From: Dissophora ornata
Taxonomy: Eukaryota > Mortierellomycota > Mortierellomycetes > Mortierellales > Mortierellaceae
Direction: 5' to 3'
Length of the DNA: 30,777 nt
Assembly: GCA_025201705.1 (NCBI GenBank)
Contig: MU616918.1
Span: 1,248 to 32,024, forward strand
The notes under the pieces were generated by a model. It saw only the letters and a list, made by a program, of their open reading frames with translations, did no database searches and was not told the DNA's origin. The position numbers and the translations under genes were made by a program. Position 1 is the stretch's first letter. Each line of letters opens with the position of its first letter. Shown here in pieces: positions 1-11,141 of this stretch.

Positions 1-410
1 CCGATTCAGGCAACGTAGACTGGTTGCTTAATGCTGATGCTGCTGACGTCCTGACATATGCGCGTTCATCCTTGAGTGCACCAATAAGGGTCTGGATGGC
101 CGGTTCAGGCAACGTAAACTGCTTGCCTAATGCTGATGCTGCTGACCCCCTGACATATTCGTCTTCACCCTTGAGTGCACCAATGAGGGACTGGATGACC
201 GATTCAGGCAACGTAGACTGCTTGCCTAATGCTGATGCTGATGACCTCCTGACATATTTGTCTTCATCCTTCAGTGCACCGATGAGGGACTGGATGGCCG
301 ATTCAGGCAACGTAGACTGGTTGCCCAATGCTGATGCTGCTGACCTCCTGACGTATTCCTTTTCATCCTTGAGTGCATCAATGAGGGACTGGATAGCCAA
401 TTCTGATAAT
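1..410 (-). repeat. Tandem 99-bp units encoding HEAT repeats
   Basis: The word gattcaggcaacgta (or a one-base variant) recurs at 3, 102, 201 and 300, exactly 99 bp apart, with a degenerate unit starting at 399. Each unit gives 33 residues on the minus strand around LIGALKDEDxYVRxSAASAL, a HEAT-repeat helix pair. Aligned by eye, units differ at roughly a tenth of positions, many changes clustering in the helix-A/loop residues after LKDE. The array continues off the left edge, so copy number is unknown. Confidence 0.92.
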
Positions 411-3400
411 GAAGAACGAGCTTCCAAAGTTTGCACAAGAATTGTTTTCCAGGAATTCACTGAACCCAAGTTCTCAACTAGAAGGGCCTCTGGAAATGAG
501 GTCTGACAACCTAATATGCTTCCACCGCCTTGGCTGTGGCAGGTTTGAATCTCAAAGTGCAGCCATTTCATCAGCTCCGCGTCTAATCTGGTCACGACCG
601 TGCTGTCCAGTCGAGCTCGCGCCTCATTCAGGCAAGATGCCAGTATTTGCTGATGGCGGCCTCCAATCAAATCGCGTGGTGATCCTTGCAAAATACCGAA
701 AAACTCTTCTGATGCCTCTCCATCTAACAGTCCTGCTACCATCCACCACACAATCTCATATTGGGGGTTGTATTTATGCTCTTGCACAAATGCTTTCGCT
801 TGCTCCATGGTCATCATCCCAGCTGAGGGATGTGGTTGTTTAACTTGTAGATGCTGGGCTATCCATGTTGCCGCGAAATATTCTTGGAATGTCAGATCCA
901 AGAAATACCAGGCTTGCTGAGAATCGCTTTTGCTGGCATCCAGATCTGTATCTGTTGTGTGCAAAAATGATGTCTGCTTCATCATTTCAAGGACCTGAGG
1001 TGACAAAAGGTCAATATTGGCTGTCACACGGTACTGTCTGAGATCCCCAAACGCGCCGAGTAGAGCTTTCTCATCAAATTCGATTTGGTGATTGTTCTTC
1101 ATCCCTTTGAACGCAAGATACCCAAGATGTTGCAACTCAGTAGCCATTAGCTTATCGATTTCCTCAGGTGCAAATCTGTTGATTTGTTGCGGTGTCAGAA
1201 CCATTCCTCCGGCTGTCTTCCCTAACCGCAAGGCATCTTTGCACCACAGTTTCCGCACCATTAGTTGATACAGTCCCGTCATGGTTATCGTGGGGCCGTC
1301 CATTGGAAGTGAGTCCCAGCTGAAGCAGATCACGTCGAGCTGCACAGGAATATTGACCAGCCCCTGAATCAATGGCGTCTGTTGAATAAAGTCTTGAACT
1401 GTCCTCACTGCTTCAGGTTTGAGTACCTTGGCTAGGAAGTCTTTGACATTCTGCTGACTGAATCCAACGGTCTCAAGCTCCAGGTCTATTGATGGTAACA
1501 GTGATCTGTCCAAGCCTGAGGGTCTTGAAGTGATGATGACATGTTGTTGCGTGAGCAGGGTCGTTAGGAATGATCTCAAGGCAATGTCTTCATCATACTC
1601 TGTATCTGTTACAATCTCATCCAGACCGTCCAATATGAAGAGAACTCTGCCTTTTTGAGTGCAAACTGCAAGTGCGCGGGCTAATGCCACTCCTTCTTGG
1701 TCAAGGCACTGAGTAAAGAACTTCTCGTATAATAAATCTTCCAGAGTGCGGGCCTTGAATGCTCTGAGCTGACGCAATGGGAGCCACAGTACGGTGTCGA
1801 AACAATCTCTCCACAGTCCGGCCTGATGTGCATGGACAAGCTTTTTGCACAGTGTTGTCTTGCCGATGCCCGCCCGCCCTTGTACCAAAATAGTTTTAGG
1901 AACGTTTTCATTTCCATCACGTAGCTTGCGCTGGTTGAAAAGTTGTTCCAAAGGAATCGGCGACTGCATATTGGCTCTTTCTGCGGCTTCGGAACTCGGG
2001 ATTCGGTGAAAGACGGCTGCTTGCTCCTTGAGATATTGCTTTTCCTTTTGTCGTTGTGCTGGGGCCTCAACGATCGCTAGATCGACGAAGCATGTCTCCA
2101 GATCCAGTTCATCTCCTGAGACTCGAAGGATGAAGAGGCATGACGCATAGTAGGTCTTGAGTGCAGTCTGAATGTCTTCTAAACTAGGCTGCGGAGGAAG
2201 ACTTGCGCGAGCATCGGCTTTGAGTTGCTGAATATCTGCTCCTATCCGATCAACCGCGCCTTTCGCCTCTGAGCCAATGAATCGAACATCTTTTTTGATA
2301 TCCGTAAATTGGGCTGGTGTATTATCCACATTCGCATTCCGCTGATCTCTATCCTGAACGGCCTTGAGCAGAATGCCTTTCGGAGTAGCATGCCAAGCCG
2401 GATCCCATACTGATCGTAGGTCGTCCTGGTATATTTTCGAAATAGAAGATTTGAGGGGGAGTGGGCTATCCATATCGTCCTTCGTGCCAACTGTATATAT
2501 CCCGAGACGCCGAAGAGTACTCCGCACCATCTCTGGCACTAATGGAATAGGTTTCGTCCCCAGGGCAACAAGAAACTTGATAGCACCATTTCTGATCGCA
2601 GTGTATGTTTGAACCACTGCAATCTCTTCGAGCCGCAAGATTACGCCTAGCTGAAAGCAGACATCTGATTGGAACTTGCTGTAGAGCACAAAATCCTCAA
2701 GTTGCCGCCAACTATGTTGTCCCACCAAATAGTCGACATAGATCAGTCCCTGGTACCAGCTATCCCGAATCGAAACGTCGAATATCTTTTTGATATTTTG
2801 GTATGCCGACTCAGCGCTGCCCAGATCGAACTTGGTTGCCATATTCGATATATTTCCTGCTAGTACAAACGCTGATTTTCCACGGCGGCATATGCTCATT
2901 GGGAGTGACTCGTTGTTGCAAATGATGGCAAGAGCCTGTTTAGCATACAATGCTTGGAAGCATACCATCACATTTGAGCGTGAGGTTAAACTACTTAGTT
3001 GAGTCTTGAGGTCGTCGTAGACGGATTCGCAATCGAGCCCAAAAACTTTTCTACGCACCATGGCGTCAAGGAGCGAGTTGAGAGCGATGAGCAAAGGCAG
3101 CAGTTCGCCAATATTGTTGGCAGTACGAATGTCGCTCAGACGAGCTTGGAGAGGTTTGAGAATCTCCACAAAGGTTTCATGCAATGAATCCAAGTTAACC
3201 TCATCAGGAAAAGAGTTCAGGATGACGGCCAGGCCTTGAAGAGCGATACTGGAGAGCAGAGGTATATCTCTCAATACGTGAAGGATCTTTGCAGTGATGT
3301 GCAGGAAAATGTCTCGGTCTGGGATGTTAGCCAGGACTACTAGCTCCTGCACAGTGTCGAAGGCAATGGGACTTTCGCCGAATTGTTTAACGATATCGTA

Positions 3401-4257
3401 AACCTTGTCATCAATGATATCTTGCGCTTCGTCGTCAGCAATCTTGTACGCGGTCGTTATAGAGCGAACATGCGATACTACGCCAACATCACCGATAACA
3501 GCTTTCGACGCAAAGGTCAAAGGAGTACCCACTGTCGATTGGGCGGTCAAGGTGGATGTGAACATGCAAGTCGATGCAGACACGGACGCGGATTGGGAAT
3601 CGGCTTTGGCCAGAAAAGCAAGAGTGGACTGAGTAGACAGTGGAAAGAAATGTTGGTGTGGAGTTGTGATTTGAGAAGGCTCTTTCACTATTTGTTTGAA
3701 CTTTTCCTTTGCGTGATGGAGACGCGCACGCAATCCAACTGGAATGTGTCAGTGAGAATCGCTGTTTTCCTTGGATGCCTTGCATAGAGGTAGAATCGTC
3801 AGCCGATCGTGAGCTTCACTGGGGTAAAATTTGCTAGCCTTCTCATATTTCGCTTTGGCTTTGTCGAAGTCGCCTCGGTCTCTGTATCGATCGCCGTCTT
3901 TGATGTAATCTAGGCCTTTTTGCACTTTAGATAGGTATGCCGGTATGCCATATGGATTGTAAGCTGTTGCGTCTTGTCGTCATTATGCCATTTCCATTGG
4001 CATTCCATTACATACATTTTACACCGAGATAACTGGCAATCGTTGTTGTTCATGGTATATAACTTACACTGAGAGTCGGCGATCTTAGAATCACTGCCAG
4101 AGTTCGAGCGTGAATGGTAATATCGACTAGAAATAGGCCCGTGAGATCCATCATGTGTTGTGGCTATAGTAGAGCAGCGAGATACTGAATAAACTATACT
4201 CTTTTGAGATTGTATTTCTCCTGTATATAACAGAAACAAGCACAGCTTACAATCCAT
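1..4257 (-). CDS. NLR-like STAND protein: TPR-like + ARM-like + NACHT + HEAT repeats (3' end beyond the window)
   Basis: Open without interruption from 3748 to the left edge. Walker A GRAGIGKTT is at 1879-1853 and Walker B LFILDGLDE near 1617-1643, which is a NACHT-type NTPase. The ~600 residues before it are helical and align by eye with the same part of the neighbouring gene (for example the ALQG and FDLGSAES/LDLKNTLS blocks), so they form a shared ARM-like domain. An LTFQEYFAATWIA helix near 860 closes the NACHT module, and 33-residue HEAT units follow to the edge. Upstream, 3916-3820 encodes a TPR-like hairpin (GDRYRDRGDFDKAKAKYEKA). My best 5' model is ATG at 4257 (GCCATGG context), exon 4257-4251, intron 4250-3925, exon 3924-3820, intron 3819-3739, then 3738 onward. 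The first in-frame ATG without these exons is 3565. NACHT/HEAT proteins in fungi are candidate non-self receptors; that role is inferred. Family call strong, 5' end weak. Confidence 0.8.
3739..3819 (-). other. Possible 81-nt intron, or nonsense codon, in the NACHT-HEAT gene
   Basis: The TPR-like segment and the main frame share one reading frame but are separated by TGA at 3751-3749. An intron from GTGAAG at 3819 to CAG at 3739, with a CTGAC branch-like sequence at 3753-3749, removes the stop and keeps the frame (81 nt). The donor is weak, and the flanking peptide HIPVGLRARL reads like ordinary coding sequence. A nonsense mutation is therefore the rival explanation. Confidence 0.45.
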
Positions 4258-7200
4258 GGCGGACTTGGTAAAGTCTTTTTGAAAGTGCCTGGGCGGGTTT
4301 GGTCGCTTGTACTGTTGATTGTCAGCGCGAGTTCCTGAATGTGAGACAGAAACTCTTAGGTCAATATCTATGCGAACATTAGATGACTCGGCTTTAGCAT
4401 TCTCGATAATCATGCCGGGTCGGTAAGCAAACTGGACGTGTTGTTGCGCGGCTGTGGCCTCAGTACGAGAGTCAGACGAGCGAAGCAAAGCTTGCACAAG
4501 TTCGACAGCCGTCAAACCTGAATCTGCCAATTGGGCAGCATCAATGTAGCTTCCAGAAAGATAGTCCTTGGGAATCCGAACACCTTCCAGATCAATACCG
4601 TCGAGTCTCACTCCACCTCTGACCAAGATGGTGATCGCGTTTGCTGCGGCCAGGTAAGCGTTGACGCCCGACTTTGATTTCTTGATCATTGAAAGGAGAC
4701 GCTTTTTAAAGGCTTTGTCATCCTTCACACGTTGTACCAGAAACTCCAGGACCCATGGCTCATTAATAAGGTTGCTATTTTCGAAAGGGTTAGGTGGCGT
4801 AATGAGGAGGGTTCCCTTCGATTTGTCCGTGTCTTCGGGGCTGTGATCATCTCGTGCGCCATCGGAGCTATCCTTGCCGCCGTGAGAATGGGCTCCCGGA
4901 CTTTTGGAATCACCATCTGCACCTCGGAACTCTCTCCATCGCCATGGGGTTTGTCGCTATCATCAGCGAAATCGCCGTCACCGCCATGGGAATCGTTGTC
5001 ATTGCCAGCGGAATCATCGCGATTACCAGAGGGATTATCGCCAGGGGAATCATCGTCATCGCTATGGGAGTCATCGTCATCGCTATCGGAATCATCGCGA
5101 TTGCCAGAGGGATTTCCGCCGGGGGAATTATCGTCATCGCTACCGGAATCATTGCGATTACCAGAGGGATTTTCGCCAGGGGAATCGTCGTCGTCGCTAT
5201 CGGAACCGTCGTCGTCGCTATCGGAACCGTCGTCGTCGCTATCGGAACCGTCGTCGTCGCTATCGGGACCATCGTCGTCACTACCGGAATCACCACCTCC
5301 ATTATCTGCAGGGTCGTGAAAGCAGAGCGAGTAAAAATAGTGGTAAAGCGATAGATGGATAAACTTGTGCAAATTCCTATCTCTGGTTAGCGGACTGGCT
5401 TCTCGCAAATGCGTTGTCTTGGATTCCTTGCCAAAGAAATTGACTTTCCATGTCCCACTGTCCTTGTGGTGGACATACTCAACCACCGGTACTTTGTTGT
5501 TCATGTTGACGATAGCCTGAGCGAGTTCCTTCAAAAAACCGACAACCAATTTTTCGAAGCCGACCTCGAAAAGGTCATCTACTGCCGCAACCTTGCCCAG
5601 GTTCATCTTTTCCAGACGCGCTTTACTGACTTTGATCCATTGTCGGACAAACTTGTCGTATAGTCGCAAGCGAGTGATTTTGATATCTGAGAGACTCCGT
5701 GCATCGCCAATCGCAGTCGGCATAGCCAAGAAGAGCTTCAACAGGAATGGGTTCTTGACGAGGCCCATTAGGTCCGGAATCAATGCCAATTTCTCCATGT
5801 ACTCCTCGACACTCGAAATGGAAAGCTGACCAAAATGTCCCTGCGCTGTTGGATGCTTCACTTACTGCTCGACATAGTTCCTGATTTAGACCTCGGAGAA
5901 TGGTACGACCAAAACTTCCTGAAAGAGTACGTTGGAGGCCAAGGCGTATGTGTCCGCTGTTTGCGGTTTGAATTTTCTACTGTAATCCCAGCGGAGATAA
6001 TTGCAACGACAACTGATGACCATCTTTGTGTCCCACTGCCCTGGTCGATTCAGTTGATTTGTGGTGTGAATATTGGTCTCCAATCGACTCTCGTCGTAAC
6101 CATCGCAAATCAACACAAACTTCCGATGTTGTTTCATCTCCTGAATTTGAGACTCGGAGAAATTGTGGCGTCGCAGCTGCTTGGCTACCAAGTCCTGATC
6201 AGGACTATTAATAGTAGGTAAGTCGATGAAAAGTGGGATAGTATCTCCTTTCTCGTAGGCCCTCCAAAGTTCGCGCTCGAGATGGCGGTTGAACGTTGAC
6301 TTTCCTGCTCCAGAGTCGCCCAACACCAAAAACACCTGTTGTTCACTCTGCAAGAACTCTTGGACCTTTTCCATTAGAGGGAATGATTCATTATCGGGGG
6401 CTTGAAGGATCGCTCTGGTATGAGGGGATATCTCCATTTCAGCGAGTGATTCAATTTCGGGAGCTTGAGGGTTCGCTCTGGCTTGAGGAGGTATGTATAC
6501 TTCTGGGCAGTAATTCCCAAGTCTTTGGATCTTCAATTTATGCAAGTCGTGCTCAACGTAGGGTATGTCCAAAACCCGGCCGAGTAGAGGAAAATGCTCC
6601 GGCATCAGTAATCGAACACTCAGAGGATGAGAGCCGTTAATATCAACGGCATCGTCCTTGCACAACCTTTCCAACAGCGTGCCTGCGTAGTCTTTGACAT
6701 TTTGTAGCTCCATACTGTAGATATGGTGGAGAATGGATAGGATCCACTTTTTAACTTCTAGATGATTGCCCCATTCAGAGTTATTTTTGTACAACTTTCC
6801 TAGAAAATCGATGGCATATTGGCGGTTGGTTATATCCAAAAGCGGATCAACTGCTATCTCGCCAAGAATCTGGCACACTCCCTGCTGAAAGTTGCGGTCA
6901 GAACGGCAACGTGCCTTGCAGATCGCCTGGTTGAATTCGACCAGTTGACCATTTCGGACGAAAGTATACATCGCTTGGACGGCAAGGTACCATTCCTGTC
7001 TCTCACCAGACTGATTTAACTTCTTGGCGCATTGGAAGGCCCCTTCTCCAGCCGTAAGAGTCGCCTTGAAGCCTTCTATGCCGGACTTGACAACACCTAT
7101 GGCGTTTCCCGCTACCTGCTGGACATGTTCCGCCGCACTGAGGGTATTTTTAAGATCCAGCTTTAACAGACTGGCTACTCCCGAAGCACCAATAGCAAGG

Positions 7201-8588
7201 GGCTGTGTGTACCTCCATATCGCCTGTGGGAGTGTCTCGTCATCGGGGAAGTACAGCAGGGTTTGATAAGCGTACTTGACCAGGAACTTCAAGTAAGGGT
7301 CAGTCTCGCCATACACACTTCGCAAGTCGGACAAAATCTTCAGCAGCGGCTGGTGGTCTTGTGTTCGGTCCAAGTCCTTGATCTTGCTAGTCACCATGGC
7401 TTCGAGGATTTTTGATATTGCAAGGATCAGATGGTACATATGGTTGGTTGACGGCTTGTGGGTGCCTTGTAAGCGTCCTCCAAGGATTTTCAGGATCTTG
7501 AGAAGGTCATCGTTCTCGAGGTAGAGCGGTGAGGCGCATTGAACAAGCTGCACAATTCCTTGAAGTGCCTCGACGTCCAGCAGGGGAGTGTCCTCGAATT
7601 TCTCAATGAAACATAAGAGCAAGGTGCGATAGTCGGCTCGGTTGAGTACAGGGCCAAGTATCACCGCCTCGGCAATAGCTTTAGAGTTCTTGGTTGGGTG
7701 TTTGACGAATTCGGCGACCAATTTAGATACCATCCAACGAAGATGTTCCTGCTCTTCAGGATCCTGCTTGATGGCATCCAACCAATCACGCTCAGCTTCG
7801 TTCAGAGGCACGTCCTGCAAGCCTTCGGAGGCAACATCAGGTACACTGCCATCATTCTCAGCGGAAGTTGACGTAAAAGGATCCTTGGGCAGCAGGCTGA
7901 TACAGAAGACGAGTTGACTGGTCGAGTCGATGCGGTCATCAAGTTTGACTGGCACCACAGACCGAACGGCAGGCTTGGGAACATTTTTGGGAAAGTAATC
8001 TTTGGGGATGAGGTGTTCTTTGGTTGTGGTCTCGGCGCTTGTGAAGGTAATACTCGGGTTGGGGCCATTGTTGTTGGCCATAGCAGGCGAAGTCGAGGGC
8101 ACAGAGTTGTGAACCGCCTTGGAGCTCTCACGACCAAAGATTTTCTTAAGGAATCCTTGTGGCTTCGGAAGCGTGCCAGACTCGGCATCGCTCACACAGC
8201 CTCTGCCAGTTCCATTTCCAGAACTAATTCTCTGAAGGCTAACGTCTGTTGCGCTGACATTGCGGTGACCTCCAAAGGGACTCGGCGTTGACGGTGTGTG
8301 TGCCTGGAGAGTCGATGTTCCTTGCTGCAGATCTCCGATATCACTTACAGATGGCTTGTGGCCTCCGCGCAACAGAGTTTTAGCTTGAGAGCTGGACGAG
8401 TGTTTATCGATGGTCAGACTCAAAGCGACCACCAAAGAAGTTGTAGATGATATGGTCGATGTGATGAGGGATGGGGGGTACGATGAGGCAATCTTAGCAG
8501 TCGGATTATCCTCTTGCAAAGTCGTGTTGTTCATACTGTCATTACGGATAGTGAACGGAAAGTGTTTAGTACCCTTTTCGCGAGCCAT
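3910..8588 (-). pseudogene. NACHT NTPase paralogue (NLR-like), probably decaying
   Basis: ATG at 8588 opens 900 codons: a Ser/Thr-rich N-terminus, a DAESGTLPKPQGFLKKIFG segment, an ARM-like helical domain at about residues 250-620, then NACHT with Walker A GDSGAGKST (from residue 757, nt 6320) and a Walker B-like FVLICDGYDES. The frame meets TAA at 5888-5886 and again at 5864-5862, yet IRNYVEQ between them and the sequence afterwards stay recognisably family-like and in the same frame (YMEKLALIPDLMGLVKNPFLL). An Asp/Ser repeat tract follows. Near 4921 the family sequence shifts frame: NPFENSNLINEPWVLEFLVQR and ITILVRGGVRLDGIDLEG, a pentapeptide-like start, lie in the other frame. Recognisable homology ends around 4430; 3910 is only the next stop. 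The beta-propeller or repeat sensor I would expect is missing. Introns this short at the stops are unlikely, so decay fits best. Sequencing error is the alternative. Confidence 0.75.
4950..5292 (-). repeat. Asp/Ser/Gly low-complexity tandem repeat in the NACHT paralogue
   Basis: On the minus strand this reads as runs of SDDDG(S/P)D and SPG(E/G/D)NPSGNRDDS. The cleanest part, about 5184-5292, is a 21-bp unit (gtcgtcgtcgctatcggaacc) repeated about four to five times with few changes, coding SDDDGSD. A looser, longer-period set fills 4970-5183. Because the unit is a multiple of three and GC-balanced, five of the six frames appear open here. The tract sits between the helical segment after NACHT and the frame-shifted NPFENSN block. 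Confidence 0.9.
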
Positions 8589-10658
8589 ACCGCGATGTGT
8601 TTCAAATACAATTATATCTTTGCAGATTCCAAGATTTTTGACAAGCGGGCGCAGGGTGTGGTCGATTGCTGGGCTAGTGCAAGTTCAGGTTCAGAGGGGT
8701 TACTATTCCAACGAAGGGATTCATGTCAGTCGATCGTTCACAAAAGGTGTAAAAACCCAATTGCACTTCTCTTCGGACAAACTTAGTCGCAGTACCTTTG
8801 GCGCAAAAATGAAGTCTCTGACTAGCAGGCTGAGTGGTTTGTGGCAGATTGATGAAACTAATGTGATTTCAAGTTCACTAGTAAAATATTCGCTGAACCT
8901 CTGGCGAGGAATGGTCTTCCAGACTCTTGTCTCTTTGGGTGTTTGGAATGGAGGCTAGGCAACGGGTAGGTCTATCAGAACGTTAGATTTGGCTAGTGAC
9001 CCAGGGCCATGGAGGTAGCCTGTAGTCGCGGGATCGTTGTTTCTTTCAACCGTACCTGGTGCTGACGGCTATGAACTGGTTTACTTTGATGGGTCGGCGG
9101 GGGTGTGCTGTGATAAGGCGAAAGCGCGACTGACTAGTTTCGTAGACGACAGGTTAGACGCTGCTGTTCGTCTCGAGCTTACCGTCGAACGAAAAGAGCA
9201 CTACACATACTCAATTGAGATTTTACTCTTGCCCAAGCACTCCCCGGAGACTTGCGTATCCAATGTATGCTTGGATGCTTGTAGAGCAGTCCACTTTTTT
9301 GCAGAAAGCGCGGAAGGCGATAAAAGAGAGATGAGACGAGATGATGGACAACTTGAATGAGTCGCGATGGCGATCGAGATGGTGAAATTCATCTTTGCCC
9401 TCGCCCTCGCCCTCGCCCTCATCCTCTCTGTCAAGTTTTAATCCACTTGGAGGTCAAAGTGCAGCTCGTGATAGCAACAAATATACAAAACAAATCAGCT
9501 TCGTGCACTAAGGGGAGACACAATCCGTTCTCTTCGTCACAAATGTGCGCTGTTCCCCGGATGACCTTTGCTGCCCTTCTGGGGCGAGCCCAAGGAAGCC
9601 TATTACGTTCCATGAACCAGTTGGACAGCCTTTTCTTTTGTCGTCCTCATCATCTGCTTGGGGGGGGGGAACACTTGACGAGCACTCAAAAGCCACCTGG
9701 CTCTCCGCTCGAGATCCAACTTGCTCGCCTGGTGTCTTGAATGGGGGTCGCGAGGGAATGAGGATCTGACTCCTCATTCCTTGCCTTGTGATTGGCCACC
9801 TCTTGGGGCCGGGAGAGCGTGCTTGCTTGGACTTGCTTGTCGCTTGCTTGCCACAGAGTCCGATTCCAAAGTCTGTCACTTCATTTTTTTTTTTAGATAG
9901 GTGTGACATATTGCCAATAAATCCTCCATGCCAGACTTTTCGGCTCTCTTTTGACAGAAGACAAGTGAGCGATGTCTGGCAAGGCACAAAGCTGGGGCTA
10001 TGGATGAGACCCCTCGAAACGCTTTGAATTTATAATGGTCACTATGGATCATGGCAAACAGATGGGCCTTCACACAACCAAGCGCAGGCACGGGTTCCGA
10101 GAGAGTCAGAGGACGTGTAGGATACAGGGGGAGGCTTGAACAAGCTATTCAATGAAGAAAAGCACGAGGCATTCAAAGGGCAGAGCAAGGGAGGCGCTGA
10201 CTACAGTCGTTAGCAACACTTGACGCGTCGCAAGTTCTGCGATTCACTCGTGGATCCAAGCAAGTTACACGAAGTGCATAAAAATAGAGTCGGCTGTGCA
10301 GATTACACCCCTTTCGGTTTTCAGTGTCGATCTTTCAGGACGCCGCTCTATTTGTTTCAACGCCACCAACCACTTGTTCAAGCACACCGTCCAGCGCTTG
10401 GCTCTTGTTCCATGCAAGCACCAAATCAAAGGCCAATGACATCACGCTGTCTTCTTTTAATTGAACTGTCAACAGGATCCATCCGCCCCTCCTCCTTCTA
10501 CTTTGATCACTATTGGTAATCGGCCAACACACCATGGGCTGCTTCGTATAAAACGATAAATATCCCGACGAATTTTTTGTGTTTCCATAAACCCTACAAG
10601 CCCTGCAACCACACCCCCTCAAAAACCATACAATTATTATTTATCACAGACAAAGAGA
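8589..10658. other. Gene-poor interval, no supported gene
   Basis: Only short open frames without recognisable domains occur here; the longest (9508-9987 minus, 8410-8958 plus) have no coding character I can defend. Minor features are a (gccctc)x4 hexamer run at 9397-9420, a 10-G run at 9660-9669, a cttgcttg-rich stretch at 9820-9851 and a poly-T at 9883-9894. It should hold the promoters of the NACHT paralogue (left end) and of the 4-TM gene (right end). Confidence 0.6.
10547..10553 (+). promoter_or_regulatory. TATA box of the first 4-TM gene
   Basis: TATAAAA lies 106 nt upstream of the ATG at 10659. An inverted CCAAT (attgg) is at 10512-10516. Position and exact match make this the clearest core promoter in the window. 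Confidence 0.6.
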
Positions 10659-11141
10659 ATGTCCTTCTTTGCTGTTTTCGTGCTCTTCAAGTTCATCCTA
10701 GCCCTTCTCCTCATCGCCAACATCGTCCTCTCAGTTCTCTACTTTCACGTCCGCCAAGACGCGTCCGTCGCCGACCCGACCCAGGACCCAACATGGAAAG
10801 GTCCTGCGGCTATCGCCACCAGCGGGGCCCTCTTCGCCTTCTTCATCGTCATCAATCTTTTCATGATCATCACAAAACTTGGACGAGTCCGATATGTAGT
10901 CTTATCATACCTCCTGTTGATCATCGCCGGCGGTTTTTTGGCGGGCATTGTCTCGTCGAATACAGACTTGGAACTCATCACGGTGGAGGATAATGATGAT
11001 ACTGACGACAGTACAACCTACTGTGTTCACCCATCGGGAAGTGCGTTGTGCCAGATGGCGAGGGCGGTGTCGGCGTTATCGATGTCTGCAGCGATGGCGA
11101 TTGTGTGGGACTTGATGCTTTTCGTAATCCTTCTTAGTTAG
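10659..11141 (+). CDS. Four-transmembrane MARVEL-like small membrane protein, copy A
   Basis: A single-exon, 160-residue protein with four hydrophobic segments (about residues 3-28, 50-72, 79-100 and 134-158) and short loops. The loop between TM3 and TM4 is acidic (VEDNDDTDDS) and leads to CVHPSGSALC just before TM4. The layout is that of MARVEL/tetraspan-like fungal membrane proteins, but I recognise no named family. A paralogue lies on the other strand at 20757-21242 and shares FK near the start, an Y-x-H-x-RQ-x(3)-AD block after TM1, a TW-x-G-x-AAI entry to TM2 and the two-cysteine loop. A TATA box precedes it and AATAAA follows the stop at 11143. Its function is unknown. Confidence 0.85.
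   Translation: MSFFAVFVLFKFILALLLIANIVLSVLYFHVRQDASVADPTQDPTWKGPAAIATSGALFAFFIVINLFMIITKLGRVRYVVLSYLLLIIAGGFLAGIVSSNTDLELITVEDNDDTDDSTTYCVHPSGSALCQMARAVSALSMSAAMAIVWDLMLFVILLS

Noticed and set aside
24..843. Plus-strand open frames opposite the HEAT repeats
   Set aside because: They read the antisense of a repeat whose minus-strand frame has clear HEAT motifs and continues into NACHT.
4732..5362. Three overlapping plus-strand open frames of 150-195 codons and a minus-strand frame of 130 codons
   Set aside because: They are by-products of the 21-bp acidic repeat, which is a multiple of three and has no stops in most frames. Their sequences are pure repeats (for example VVVAIGT).
8410..8958. 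182-codon plus-strand open frame overlapping the start of the NACHT paralogue
   Set aside because: No domain, signal or composition supports it, and it overlaps a better-supported minus-strand start.
9508..9987. 159-codon minus-strand frame in the gene-poor interval
   Set aside because: It is Pro/Ser/Lys-rich with no recognisable motif, no promoter and no splice context. It is most likely chance.
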